A DNA stretch of 64,000 bases from Cranoglanis bouderius (taxonomy: Eukaryota; Chordata; Actinopteri; Siluriformes; Cranoglanididae): contig CM042553.1 in the NCBI GenBank assembly GCA_023630585.1, positions 15,101,020 through 15,165,019 of the forward strand, given 5' to 3'. Below, one piece after another: positions 12,901-26,652 of the stretch. The first letter of the stretch is position 1; every line of letters starts with the position of its first letter. A model generated the notes under the pieces. That model was given only the letters and a program-made list of their open reading frames with translations. It was not told where the DNA came from and did not search any database. Position numbers and translations under genes: made by a program.

Positions 12901-15900
12901 AAAATCATCCTGTGAGTGAAGAGTCTGCAGGATGAAACATCTTGTTGATGTTCGAGCTCTGAACCTGATGGTTATTCAGTACTGTATAGTAGTATATATG
13001 AATTCCTATTCTCATCAAAGCTAATAGATATGTTGTATCTCTTACACAGGAATGAAGATGCTATCAATCAAATGGCAGTTCCACCTTTCCCCTACCAGCC
13101 TTCCTTTCTCTCCTCGAATGAGGTGCAGTATAATTTTTTCTCTCAACTTCTCTCAGGATGTTGTACTATTAGACTTTTGGAACAGATAAACCCTGTAGAA
13201 AGGGTTTCACTGCATCAAAATTGAATATATTCTTTGAAAAAACATGCACATACCCCACCCCAGGCTCTCGGCTAGAACATTTCATCAGTTTGAAATCCAC
13301 CAGGCTGCATATATAATAATACACGCGTAGCAGTTTTGAAGCATCACTGGAGCTCTAAATGCATTATTGTTACAGCAGTGACAGCCACTGAATTGATAGT
13401 GATAACTATGCTCTGCTATCATATAGTCAGAGACGGAGCCATTGCCTGCTACTGGAACTGGAACCTAGAGGTTGTAGCAAGTTGTGATTTGTTCTTTCAC
13501 TTTTATGAAGCACCATATCTGAAGTCAGATCATGGATTTCAGATTCATCCGAGCCTTCCAGAAGCTGCAATACCTGCAGAGAAGCCTCAGCCCCTGGAGT
13601 GTCTCCCAGAGCCCCTGTTGAGCCAGGTTAGACAAGTTCATGCTTTTTAACTCTCTTCTTTCTGCTGCAGTGGCTAACATTATAAAAAATACTGGGAAAG
13701 GTACAACAGTGCACATTGGGGTCCAGGTATATGCCTTAAAGCCATGGTTCTTAAGGTTCTCCATGGTTTTCTAATTTTATTACAGTGCCAGAAATGATTT
13801 AAAATCATTTATGATTGTACAGTCAAATCAAATAGAATGTTTGTCTAATAAAAATTGTATGATACCACTTTCAGATACCAATACTGATTATGGGACCTTG
13901 ATACCCATATTTTTTCTTTAAAAATTCCTGATTTGATTTGATTTTTTAAAAACTGAAGCACTTAAAAAATACAGCAAAAAAATACATAAATATAAACATG
14001 ACTTACACAAAACCACTTTCACACAAAAATCACATTTGTTACAAGATCTGATCAAAATCTTTATTTTTCTTCAATATCTAATCCAACAGTTTTTGCTGGT
14101 ATCAGTGTGATATGGATCCTGAGTATCACACTGGTGCTGTCTCTATTATCTAATAATGATAAAATTGTATTCTATGGGTGGAAAGTTCAGACACTAAAAA
14201 ACTCCAGTAACTATTATTGTACACATTTAAATAATGTGCCTAATTTTTTTTTTTTTTTAATATATATATATATAGTTTGTAAAATAAATCTGTACTGAAG
14301 GCGTCTGTCAGTGATTTTTTTTTCCACAGTTAAAGGGGTGATTATGAAATATTTGAAAACCCCTGCCTTAAAAGGATACTTCTGTTTTAACCTAACCTAA
14401 GTCTATCTACCTCATCTGTACCACAGACAGAATTTTCCCCAGACTGAGAAAAGCTGAAAACCTAAACAGTGGAAGCCTAAAGACAATTAAATTTTGACAA
14501 TAATTCTTGAAAGTATGTGACTACATAATGCACATTCAAACTACACCAGTTATAATCTAATGAAGGTCTTTGGTAACATATTCTCTCTTTGGAGTAATGC
14601 AGTAAAAGTAGGTCTGGTTACTCTACACCTTCACAAATATTGTGTGGCATCCACTACATTAGTAACACACAAACTCACATTCATCCATCTGGAAAAGTAG
14701 TCCCATCTCCAAAAGGGTTGAAAATATAGCACTTAATTCACAACCTTCAACTGAAGAATTAATTACAGCATTTATTGGCCTAAAAATTTATTTATTTCCG
14801 CCACAACTGACTTTAGATATTCAGTTAAAAGGTTTTGTGTAGGTTTCTCAGCACATGAAAACATGTTGAAATGATGGCCCATGCTAATTACATGTTCTGC
14901 AGTTGTGACTCATGAAGATTAAGTTGAAAAAACTATTCTATACAAAGTATTTCTTTACGTGTTAGCGAAAATAGTGCCGATAAAGTTTCAACACACAGAA
15001 CCAGATCAATATTGGATTTTAGCAGGCTAGAACAGGAATATTTTTTAAAACATTCTTTTTTTGTTTCTTTCTGTGAAAGTTCTATGGAAGTTTCTATGAG
15101 TTATGATTTGTTCTTTAAATTTTAAGATGCACTATGACTGAAGTCCGATTGTGGATTTCAGATTCAGTATTGTTTTGAATGAGTGTTGTACTAAATCCTC
15201 CAGGTATGAAAGCTGAATCCCACCAACCCATTAACCAGTGTAATCTCTAATGTAATATTTGTTGAGACTGTAGAGGATGACTTGTGTTATAACAGACCAC
15301 CATCATTACTCTTAAGTGTGAGTTAACAGTAGTGTGATTATTGCACTCATAACAATATAATGATGTTCAAATGTTCCTTTCCATATGTACCATTATTAGT
15401 AAGCAATAGTACTGTAGGATTGGTATTACTAAAAGCTAGTACTCATTATTTGATTGTTTTAAACATTACAAATCATTGTTTCATTATTTTACTTTTAGTT
15501 GCTGTGACTAAACGGTGTTCTTTAACCCAGACGTGTGTTAACAGTCAGTAACATTATAGCTCTATTTTCACTCAGCAACCCTTCCCCATTTCTCAAACAA
15601 GCAGAATATTTGTCATTCCCTTCCATTTATTCACTGGCGTTAAATGCCTCTTTGTCCTATATGGAGCTCGGGGACAGAGGCCTGGCCTAGTTGTGACTAT
15701 AAGAGGAGTCATTGCTGTTTTATTTTGACCCCAGATCCAGGAGCAGTTGAGTGATGCCACTCCAGAGAGCTCAGTGTCTGCAGAGGCAGTGGACAAGCGC
15801 CTACAGGATGGCGAGGCTGCCTCTAAGGTGAGTGATGTTTTCTTTAATTAATATCTTCACCTTGACAAATGAAGAAAATACTGTGCTGTACTTTGTGTTT

Positions 15901-18172
15901 TTCATGAATTTGAGGAGCTCTTATTTACAATTCTTTTTTAGAAGCTAAAGTCTTCAGAAAGAATATTAGAGACTGTGGGTGAGGATGTTTCCATACCACT
16001 ATTGGAAAAGGTGTGTGTTTTAAATGTTTAAGTTTCCCTGCTGCACTTTTAATTGTGCAAAATAACTCAAAATGCACAATTCCTACACAGTTTTTGCTAA
16101 ATGAATTGCTTGGTCCTGGCAAGGGAAAAAATGCATATCAAAAGCAATATTTTTGTCATTTTAAATTGTGTCAGTTCTAATTCAATTACAGTTACAATCT
16201 AGTTTCAATTACAAAACAATAAACAAATTGTCTGTGCTAAAAATTTACATTTATTGAAGTCAGTTTTCTGATGCTTTTTGTGTCAAATTCTCTAATCTAA
16301 GAGTTCAGAAGGTGTTGATTAATTTTCTATAATGGCATGGCTCTGACAGTAGTTTGGCTCTGACAGTATATAAATTGCTGTAATAATTCAGGGTGATAAC
16401 AGATTATTTTCCTACAACAACACAGCATGTGTTTTATTCCTCATATAGTGCACTACATACATACAGTAAGATCCATAAATATTTAGACATTGATTAAGTT
16501 ATTGTTATTTTAGCTGTTTGCCACAGTATATTGGAGTATAAATAAGGAATATGTTCAGGTTTAATTTAAGGGTATTTACATCCAAATCCCCCCTTTTTAA
16601 GTCTGTAGTTGCCGTTAAAGACTGTCTGAAGTCTGGAACCGACAGACATCACCAGAAGCTGGGCTTCTTCCCTGGTGATGCTCTGCCAGGCCTTTATTGC
16701 AGCTGACTTCAGTTCCTGCTTGTTCTTGGGGTGGTTTGCCTTCCTCTTTGCCTTCAGCAGTTGAAATGCATACTCACTTGGATTCAGGTCAGCTGATTGA
16801 CTTGGCCATTGCAAAACATTCCATTTATTTGCCTTAAACAAGTCTTGAGTTGATTTCGAAGTATGCTTTGTGTCATTGTCCATCTGCCCTGTGATGTGCC
16901 ATCCAATGAGTTTTGAAGCACTTGGCTGAATCTGAGCAGATAATAAAGCCCTATGCATTTTACAATTCATCCTGCTGCTTTTGTCAGTAGTCCCATCATC
17001 AGTAAATAGAAGAGAACCTTCTGTCATCTACTACAGTTGTTTTCCATGGTCTTCCAGGCCTTTTGGTGTCCTGAGCTCACCACTGCATTCTTTCTTTTTA
17101 AGAATTTACCAAATAGTATATATGTCCACACCTAAAGTTTTTGCTATCTCTCTGATGGGTTTGTTTTGATTTGGTAGTGACAACTCTTTGGACTTCATAT
17201 TGAGAGTTAAAAGCAACAGATTCCAAATGCCACATTTGAAATAGGCTCTAGACCTTTTATCTGCTTACTTGTAAGTAAAATAATGAGAGAATAACACACA
17301 CCAGGCCATGTAACAGCTGAGCAGCCAGTAGTCCAATTACTTTTGGTCCCTTTTGATCTTGAGTGCTAAAAAAAAAGTGCTATAATTCCTACACTGCTCC
17401 CCCTATTTGGATGTAAATACCTTCAAATAATTAAAGCTAAAAGTCTGCACTTTTTCAACTCCTTTATGCTGTAATAGATAGCTAAAATAACAACTTTGTC
17501 AATGTCCAAATATTTATGGACATGACTGAAGCTATTTGAGGTTTAATTTTAGAGCGTATTGGAGGCGCAAAAAATAATCCTGATTGAAGGCGTATCAAAG
17601 ATGGTAAAATTCAACATGACTCTTAGGTTGCCTAAATATTAAATCTATCTAAATATAAGTGTCAAGAAAACATTACTGTGGAAAAATAAAAACATCTCTG
17701 AAAAACTATGGTTTATGATATTGCTTTCTCATTATTTTTTTCACCTCCTGTGGTTTGTGTAGCACTACTGATGCTTCTTCTGTCTGTGGCAGTATAATAG
17801 GCAGATTAATATTACAATGTGTTCTAACACTAAATCTTTTATGTTATTACAATGAAAATGCGTTTTTAAAGGTTTGGGGGGGAGAGGGAGAGAGAGAGAA
17901 TTGAAAGCAAGATCGAATAAGAAGACAGCGCATGCCTGTGGTGTTCAAAGTAAGGAAGTGATGAACATTTAAATGGGATACTGGGATAGTGCGTTCAGAT
18001 GGGATATTGGGGTCGGGTAATTTTAGCAGTTTGAAACGCACATCAAAACCCTGTGTGAGATAGAAAGGGAGAAATATAAAGCAGGATTGCTTTGGGGTGA
18101 TGAAAGTGAGAATGGGATGAATGTTTAGATGGAATATTAGAATAGTTATTGGGATATTGGTGATGGAAAAGC

Positions 18173-18212
<40 letters not shown>

Positions 18213-21200
18213 TGTCTGTGTCTATAGACTGCTAGCCTTGCCAAAAGCCTGAGAAACCCCAGCAAGCTTCCATCAACTTCTGTGGATGTGGCAGCACTCT
18301 TACCTCCAGTGCCTCCTTCATGCACCAGCCCTGACTTTGAGTGCTGCAGCAAAGGTACGAGTTAAGCCAGAATTAAAATGCACACATTTCTCCAGAAATC
18401 CAAAGATATGTTTGCTTTACTTCTTCAGTACTACAATGCTAATATAAGTAATGAAAAAGTATAGCTACCAGTTTAGCATTGTCCAAACTGCATCACACAC
18501 TGGCTTCAAAAAACTGTTGGGCAAAATAAACCAAATTGGAAATATATTATTACTATTATTATCTGAATCACTTTTAACATAATTTTCATTCAGTCTTTGG
18601 CCTAGACCTCCAGTCTGACGCTTTTGTGCATTGATTCATTCTAAAGAAAAATGTGATTTGCCTTTATGATTGCTGCTATTAGGTCACAAAACTAATGTTT
18701 AATACAGATGTAATGTATAAAAGGCCAGAAACCACATAAGCAAGTCTGTTTCAGATTATTTTGATGAGAATATACAATCTTTTAGGCATATTGGGCCCCA
18801 TTTACGAAACTGGATGCAATTTGATTTATTTATAAATTTGCAAATTTAAAACAAGAAATTTGGTATTCATGAAAATCCCATAATTTTGGAAAAACATTTG
18901 TATCCTACTCACGATTCTGAGCATGTATAAATTTATGTATAAGCAGACCAACTAATGTAAACCTCAATTGATCCACTTCAAATCATATAAATTGCATTGT
19001 TACTGCACTTTTATATACGGATTACACTGTCTAAGTTTAAATGGCTTGTATTTTTAGTTAAATGCTGTGTATTTTTAGTTACTCACACAAATTTAATGAA
19101 ATCCTATAATAAGCAACAAAATGTGAAAAACATAAAGAAAGCAAGTCAACATACAGTGGGTATAGAAAAGAATCACCCCCCTTTAAAATAATCACATTTT
19201 GTTGCTTTCCAGTCTGAAATGAAGACGGACACAGTTTTTGTTTTATCCAGCTGTATTTACTCACTGCAACTTATAACATCCAAGTGATATAACACCAACA
19301 TGTCAGAAAATTTTTTTAAAAATTAAAAAACAGAATCACTGAGTTGGAAAAAGGATCACCCCCTTGCTTTAATTTGCATTAATTTGATAATTACAGCCTT
19401 TAGTCTGTTGGGATATGTCTCTACTAACTTTACACATCTAGACTTTGCAATATTTGCCCACTCTTCTTTGCCGAACTGCTGAAATTCAGTTAAATTTGAT
19501 GGTGACCGTTTGTGGACTGCAGTCTTCAAGTCATTCCACAGATTTTCAATGGGGTTTAAGTCTGGGCTCTGACTAGGCCATGCAAGGATATTCACCTTTT
19601 TTTTTTTTTTTTTCTTTTGCTGTGCGCTTTGGGTCATTGTCATGTTGGAAGGTAAACCTTCTTCCCACTGACAACTCTCTGGCAGAGGGCAGCAGATATT
19701 CCTCAAGAATTTGATGGTATTTTGCCCCATCCATTTTCCTTCTATCCTGACAATTGCTCCAGTCCCTGCTGCAGAGAAACACCCCCATAACAGGATATTA
19801 TCACATGCTTTACTGTAGGAATGGTGTTATTTGGATAGTGAGCTGTATTGGATTTCCACCAGACATATTGTTTGGTGTTGAGGCCAAATAATTCATCTGA
19901 CCATAACACCTTTTTCCATGTGGCCTCAGAATCTTCAAGCTGCATTCATGTGGCCTTTCTTGAGGAGTGGCTTTTTTCTTGCAACCCTCCCATACAAGCC
20001 ACATTTGTGGAGAATTTGTGATATTGTTGTCACATGCACACAATGACCACTCTTTGTCATAAATTCCTGCAACTGCTTCAGAGTTGCTGTAGGCCTCTTG
20101 GTAGCCTCTCTGACCAATTTCCTCCTGGCTCTTTCATCCAGTTTGGAGCTACGTCCTGATCCAGGGAGGGTCTGTGTTGTACCAAATACCTTCCACTTCT
20201 TAATAATAGACTTCACTGTGCTTCTAGGCATTGATAAAGCCTTTGAATTTTTTTTGTATCCATCTCCTGACTTGTGCCTGTCCACAACTTTATCCCAGAG
20301 ATCTTTTGACAGTGCCTTGCCACCCATAGTTGATTGTTTGCACTACAAAATGCTCTTTTCATGCTGAGCTAATCAAAATGACCCCAGTTGATCACAGTTG
20401 AAAGTCAAATGGCTTTGTGCGCAATTGAGAAGGTGATTAGCTACACCTTATTGAGTTTACAAGTCATTTTTAGGAGGGCTGGTGATCCTTTTTCCAACTC
20501 AGTGATTGTTTATTTATTTATTTATTTTTTCCTGACATGTTGGTGTTATATCTTTCACTTGGATGTTATAAATTGCACTAAATACAGCTGGATAAAACAA
20601 AAACTGTGTCTGTCTTCATTTCAGGCTGAAAAGCAACAAAATTTGATTATTTTAAAGAGGGTGATTCTTTTCTATACCCACTGTAAATCCATAAATTAAG
20701 ACAAATTAGACCAGTGATTCAGTTAGGAATGCTGTATAAAAGGAGGACATGCTCAGGTGGTGTGTATTTCGGTTGCATGTGCCACGGGATCTTCTTTTAA
20801 TGCTGTGCAACACTTTATTAGAGCCAGCACTAAATAACCGATCTGGTATGTCTCAAGCTGTAATGTGTCACACATTCCCTAGTGTGCTGTGGACCATTCT
20901 CTTCCTGCACATACATGCCCTTCTGCTTTTCCTCACTTGGCATCGGGGAGGGCCGAGAGTCGATGTGACACTTCATTTTAAATAATATTATTAATAATAA
21001 TTTTTTTATTAAACATAGCAGTTTCTCTGGGTGATGTGCTGGGTGTTCATGATCACCTGGGTACAGTAGATATAGATTTTCTCCATTTTCATGTCAAACC
21101 ATTTTCTTTTCACCTCACTTATATCACATTTAATTCACCTTTTCTGTAATTTGGCTCCAGATTTTTGCTTTTCAGCTGCTGCTTCTTCAAGAAAATCTAT

Positions 21201-21465
21201 TTTTGCCTTTCACTTGTCATGTCTTGTTTATGAATGATTGGCATTCGTCAACATATACACACGAGTATAAAGAAAATCTGCATTTCCTAAACTTTTGTAA
21301 ATCTGGCAGAAATTTTTAGATCGGTTTGGGTTGCCCAAACATTACTTAAAGATTAATAAATGAGGCCCAATGCTATTTTTGCACAATATTAAGATGTTTC
21401 ACTTACTTTTTAACTATTTACTTTAGCTAACAAGCATATATTATCTTAACTTTTTTTTCTTTTTT

Positions 21466-21501
<36 letters not shown>

Positions 21502-24500
21502 CAGATCAAGCACAACTATTAAGAAAAAAAACTGTTTCTGTACTTCTCGGTGTGTGCGCGTATGGTTCAACAGCTGATGTAGAACTAGACACTAGAATCT
21601 GAGTATTATTACTGTGACTAAAATGCATATTGAGTCCTAAATCTATGTTTAGTTTCAGGTTTTAAGCCACCGTGCTGAGACTGTCTAAATTTTAATTGAA
21701 TCATTTATTTTAGTCCCTAATAAGTAAACAGAACCCCTGTGTCTCTTCTGTAATGCTCTTCTGAAAGTCTTCATCATTATGTATTGATCTTGGCAGCAGG
21801 ACTTCTCTTTTATGTTTATGTTTCAGTCACTACAATGCTGAAATGGGGGAAAAATACATATTTGTTATTGATTTCTTAAACCTTTTAATCACTGGCTGTT
21901 GTAGTATCTCAGAAGATGAGATTACTTTCTCTTCTGTGTCGTCTAGCACAAGTAGCCATTTCAACACTTGGATTATCTCCCTCGCTCACTTTTTTTCTTG
22001 TCTTCATTGTTCTACCTCTCTTTCTCCCTTGTTAGCAGACCCTGCTACGTGTCCCATAGTGCCAGGACAGGAGACTGTGATAGAGATCTCTAAGGGCCGC
22101 TCTGGACTCGGTCTCAGTATCGTCGGAGGCAAAGACACACAGCTGGTATGGGACACACCTGCACTGCTCTTGCTCACTAAACAAGCATATGGACCACTTT
22201 CACAGTTTAGACCAGCTGTTTTCATAGAAGTTCTGTATTTTTGCAGTATTTAGCTTTTACCCTAATCCTGTATGATCCAACTAATCAAGGTCTTTGGGTC
22301 TTTTTAAAGAATGGCATCCATAAATAAAATGTATTGATGTCCATTGCTGGCTTGTTTTAAATGTAAATGAAGATAAGTTTTTCCCCTCCACATGTTCAGC
22401 AGACTAGTTCAAATCTGGATGCTTGCAAGTGAGTACTGTTGGTAGTTTGTGTTCTAAAATCATACCTTATTGCTTTGGAATATCCAGAATTAAACATTTT
22501 TGGACTTAAATTGCAGGAGTGTACAGGGGAAAAAAACATTAGAAATATGACCCTGGAGCACAGTGTATATGACTGCAGTGTGTGCAGCGTTACTAAGATT
22601 CATTTTGATTAAATCAAAGTGGATGAAATCTTTTACAGTTACATTTGGAAATGTTTATTTTCAAGCAAACACAAAATTGCATTTTAAAGCCAAGGTCTAG
22701 ACTGAAGCAATGTTTAACAGTAATATCCTACACTGCTTTATTTGATCAAGGCAGTTTTTAGCATTGGGTGCAGCAGGTAGTGTTGCTGCCTCACAGTTCC
22801 AGGGTCCCCACTTCAATCCTGAGCTCACGTTACTGTCTGTGTGACGTTTCACATGTTCTCCCCATGTCAGTGTGGGTTTCCTCTGGGTTATGTGGTTTCA
22901 TCCCACCTCCCAAAAACATTCCATAGGTTTGATTAGTGACAAGATTGCTGGTGGTTACTGAAGAGGAATAAATGAATAACTATAGTGCAGTTATCAGTCG
23001 AGCCTTTGTTTTCTGCCTCAGGATGAGCTATGTATGGATTCTGAGATAAGGCTTGTACACCACAATAGGTTTGCCCTAAATTTCCCTATCATCAGGGTGA
23101 ATTACTGAAGCCCTGGCCCAAACCTTCTTCCAAAACCTGAAGGTTACTTCAGAAATTCTTTAATAGATAATGGTGCAAAATGATTCTTGTTGTCCATCAA
23201 CACGTTTTTCTTATTAACATCAGCGACTGCATCTTTGACAGATGCCAAGATGTGCATGTGGGACTGACTTTAGAGTCAGATAGGGTCAGTTAGAGTAGTT
23301 GGAAGTAACTCCTGCTGCATTCATTTCTATCTTATAAACAGAACTTGCAGGTAAGTTTTGTTTGTCTAGAAGCATCCTGTGGAGCCCCTTTTTTCTCCAC
23401 ATTGCTCCCACTGACCCTCGATCTATAGACTGTACATGTGCCTCAAGGTTTTAGCAGCACACAGTCACTGAGCTGCAATCAGAATTCCACTCATGCCAGC
23501 TTAGTGGGCCAGCTGGCCTCACAGAATACCTGCTCTGATCTGACAGAAAATAGCTCCCAGGTATTCAGGCCATCTCATCTGAAAAAGGTGAGAACTGTTT
23601 CTGTTTTTCTCTCTAAGGTTTTGGCATTTCTCTGGGAAGAGGAAGATTTCTATCTGTGTCTTTGTCTAAATTTATGTCTCTCTTATATATTGACTTTGAC
23701 TTGCAGACACTTTTATCCAAACCCTGATCTCAAAATATTATTGTTTGAATGGTTAGCTTTTTTGGACAGCTGATTCAGATTATATAGATGCAGAACATAT
23801 ACAGAATGCAGAAAGTAAAAAAAAGAAAAAAGAAAATGTTTCCTCAGTAAAAAGAAGAAAAGGAAATGGTTTGAAATGTTGTTTTGTGATCTAGCAAAAC
23901 AACAAAAAACTGTGTCAAATTAGAGATGGCACCGATTCAATACCCAGTATAGGTATAGGGCTGGTACCAGCAAAAAAAAAAAAAATGCTGCATCAGATAT
24001 CAGAGAAGAAATATCAGATATCAGAGCCTGTAACAAATGGCAAAGATTAGAATTGGATTTGGAACAAAAATTTGTTTTTGGAACTGGAAAAGTACATATA
24101 AAGTTTTTCTTGTGTTAGGATTGATTTTATTATATTTATACTTTATATTTCATTATATTTATAATATTTACAATGCAAGTGATTTTTGTGTGAAATAATT
24201 TAACTGTGAAGTGCCTCAGTTAAAAAGAATATCTTAAAGCTAAATAGTTTTTAAAGAAAACAATATCGGATGGGTATCAGTACCTGCTGGTACTCAAGGC
24301 TTCAGTATATGTATTGGTATCAGAAAAAGTGGTATCATACCATCTCTAATTCAAACTAATCATGCTCAATATATTAATAATCAGTGGATGATAAAAACAT
24401 TAAAACATAGGCACAGAACCTGCATACTGAGCTGGCTAGCTGTCTTAATTAGTTAGTTAGTGAAAAAAAGTGTTTATTAGTTATTATTATAATCGATTAT

Positions 24501-24753
24501 ATTTTGACAGGTTTGGGTGCTCTTAAATAAATCACTGAATATGAGAATGTAGTACTGAAATCCGTCTTGTCTTTACCTGCGACATGGGAGTCAGTTTTAG
24601 TAGTTTCTCTGCCATTTAAAAATGTGTGAGGCAAGTTATACATTTTTATTCATTTTGAATAGTTCAAAATGAAAAGTTAAGGGGTATTGGTTAATGACAG
24701 GTTAAGACATAAAATCCAAGGACAGAGTTGAACATTTGAGGGTTATGAGCCTT

Positions 24754-24802
<49 letters not shown>

Positions 24803-26602
24803 ACAGGATGCTATAGTGATCCATGAGGTATATGAGGAGGGAGCAGCAGCACGGGATGGTCGACTGTGGGCTGGAGACCAGATACTGGAGGTGAGAGTGT
24901 TGAAGAGAAACTGGGGTAAAAAAAAAAAAAAAAAAAAAAACACCAAAAAGAGGGATGGTGAGACAGAAAGGCAGAGTGATATGACAGATATATTTCATTG
25001 TAAGAAAACTGCTCCAACTGCTGAACAGTAGGGGTGTTCTCACACCTGTATTTTTTGTCTGGACCAGATTCTGTTATTGTGCCAACTGAGGAACTGCTCT
25101 GTGATCCACCTGACAAAAGTGGTCTAAAGTTTGCATTGAGTGAAGAAATGCAAACTATACAGTAATTAAATAAACATTTCTGAGAAGAGTAAAGGAAAAG
25201 AACAGTCACTGAACAGGAATTTGTCTGGGTGAAAGCAAACCCTCACTGAGCCCTTGGTCTGCAGCAGCCTGAGGAAGTGCTTCCATCTGCTGGATACAAT
25301 TAGTACTGCAGGCTGGTTTTGGCGCCAAGGAAGTCTGATCTATTAAGAAAAATGTTTCTGCAAATGTTCTATAGCTCTAACCTGTCGTTAGCTATGATAG
25401 CAGATATCACGGTTACTCTCTTATTTAACCTTTTACATTGTTAGTTTAAACAAAATCAATCTGTTATGATTTCTATTGTGTCATCTTTAATTCAGTTTAC
25501 GCTCTGTAATACGTAAAGGATTGAATATTTTGTATTGTCTGAAGGTCTCGTGGTAATGCTCTGTGTCGTCTCCTGTAGGTGAATGGCGTTGACCTGCGCA
25601 GTGTAGCTCACGAGGACGCCATCGCGGCTCTGAGACAGACTCCTGCTAAAGTGCGTCTGACGGTTCTGCGGGATGAAGCTCAATACCGTGATGAGGAGAA
25701 CCTGGACGTGTTCTCTGTGGAACTGCAGAAGAAGAGCGGCCGTGGTCTTGGCCTCAGCATCGTGGGCAAGAGGTAGGTGGCCAGCGTTTCAGAGGTTAGC
25801 TCCACTCCATGCTTTGGGATTAGTCTATAGATAGACAGAGCTCGGTTTTTGTAAATCACAGTTGAGAAATGCTGTTGTCATCTCAGGACGGCCATCGTCA
25901 GGGGTCTGGAACCTGAGGCTCGCGAGCCATATATGGCTCTTTCAGTGATTGCCTATGGCTCATTGGCGGGATAAAAATAAAATCAATCACTTAAATCATT
26001 TAAAATCTTACATAATTCAGAATCGATGCCCGTTTGTTATGCATACAGCAACCTGTAGGTCAAATTTCATTGGACAGTGTGGAGCAGAGCGTTAATTTCC
26101 CGGTGTAATTCATAAACTGGTTGAAAACTACATAGCCAGTCTGTTTTCAGTTTTTTAACAAAGGTGAAATGGCTAAAAGAAAAAAAGGCGACGAATATCG
26201 TTCTTTCCGGTCCGAACGGACAGATGAATTTATGTATTTGGAAGTCGCATTAATGATAAGTAGTGTTCAATTTGCTCTGGCTCATGTACTGCGTCTTGTA
26301 TTGGTTAATTGAAATTGGTTTTCAGTTGGTTAAATGAAGTCCAAGTGCCACCTACAGGCGTATTAGCTGAAGTGCAGGCTGCTAAGTCAGGAACACGCAA
26401 AATGTTAAATGGCCTGTATTACATTACCACTTTTTATAATTATGCAATAATCGCAATATTAAAGATAATAACGGTAATTATAAACGGTAATAAACAGCTG
26501 CCACTGTTGGGCACTTGAGCAATGCCCTTAACCCTCAACTGCTCCCCGGGCGCCGCAGCAAAAATGGCTGCCCACTGCTCCTGGTGAGTTCAAGGTTTGT
26601 AG

Positions 26603-26652
<50 letters not shown>

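Larger units (their letters stand above)
617..13049 (+). other. patj: patj intron, 12.4 kb, repeat-filled
   Basis: No coding signal beyond transposon remnants was found. Contents: a SINE-like piece at 1038-1275, a short insert with 16 bp duplications at 1330-1453, Tc1 at 2057-3455, a SINE at 4118-4318, a composite repeat at 6447-6945, a hAT-like MITE at 7030-7480, an inverted repeat partner at 8810-8945, MITE R2 at 9328-9842, Tc1 at 10760-12241 and a family A piece at 12609-12935. I saw no recognisable feature in about 4320-6440 or 7490-8800. Confidence 0.8.
18791..21370. mobile_element. MITE-like element interrupted by a Tc1 copy
   Basis: TTGGGCCCCATTTACGAAAC at 18791 faces 'attaataaatgaggcccaa' ending at 21370, an imperfect inverted terminal repeat. 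The Tc1 copy at 19154-20683 sits inside it. The host element without it would be about 1.05 kb, with no reading frame. The family is unknown to me. Confidence 0.55.

Noticed and set aside
21843..22253. 136-codon plus-strand frame taken as a complete small gene
   Set aside because: Only 22039-22145 is coding. The rest is intron read through the patj PDZ7 exon.
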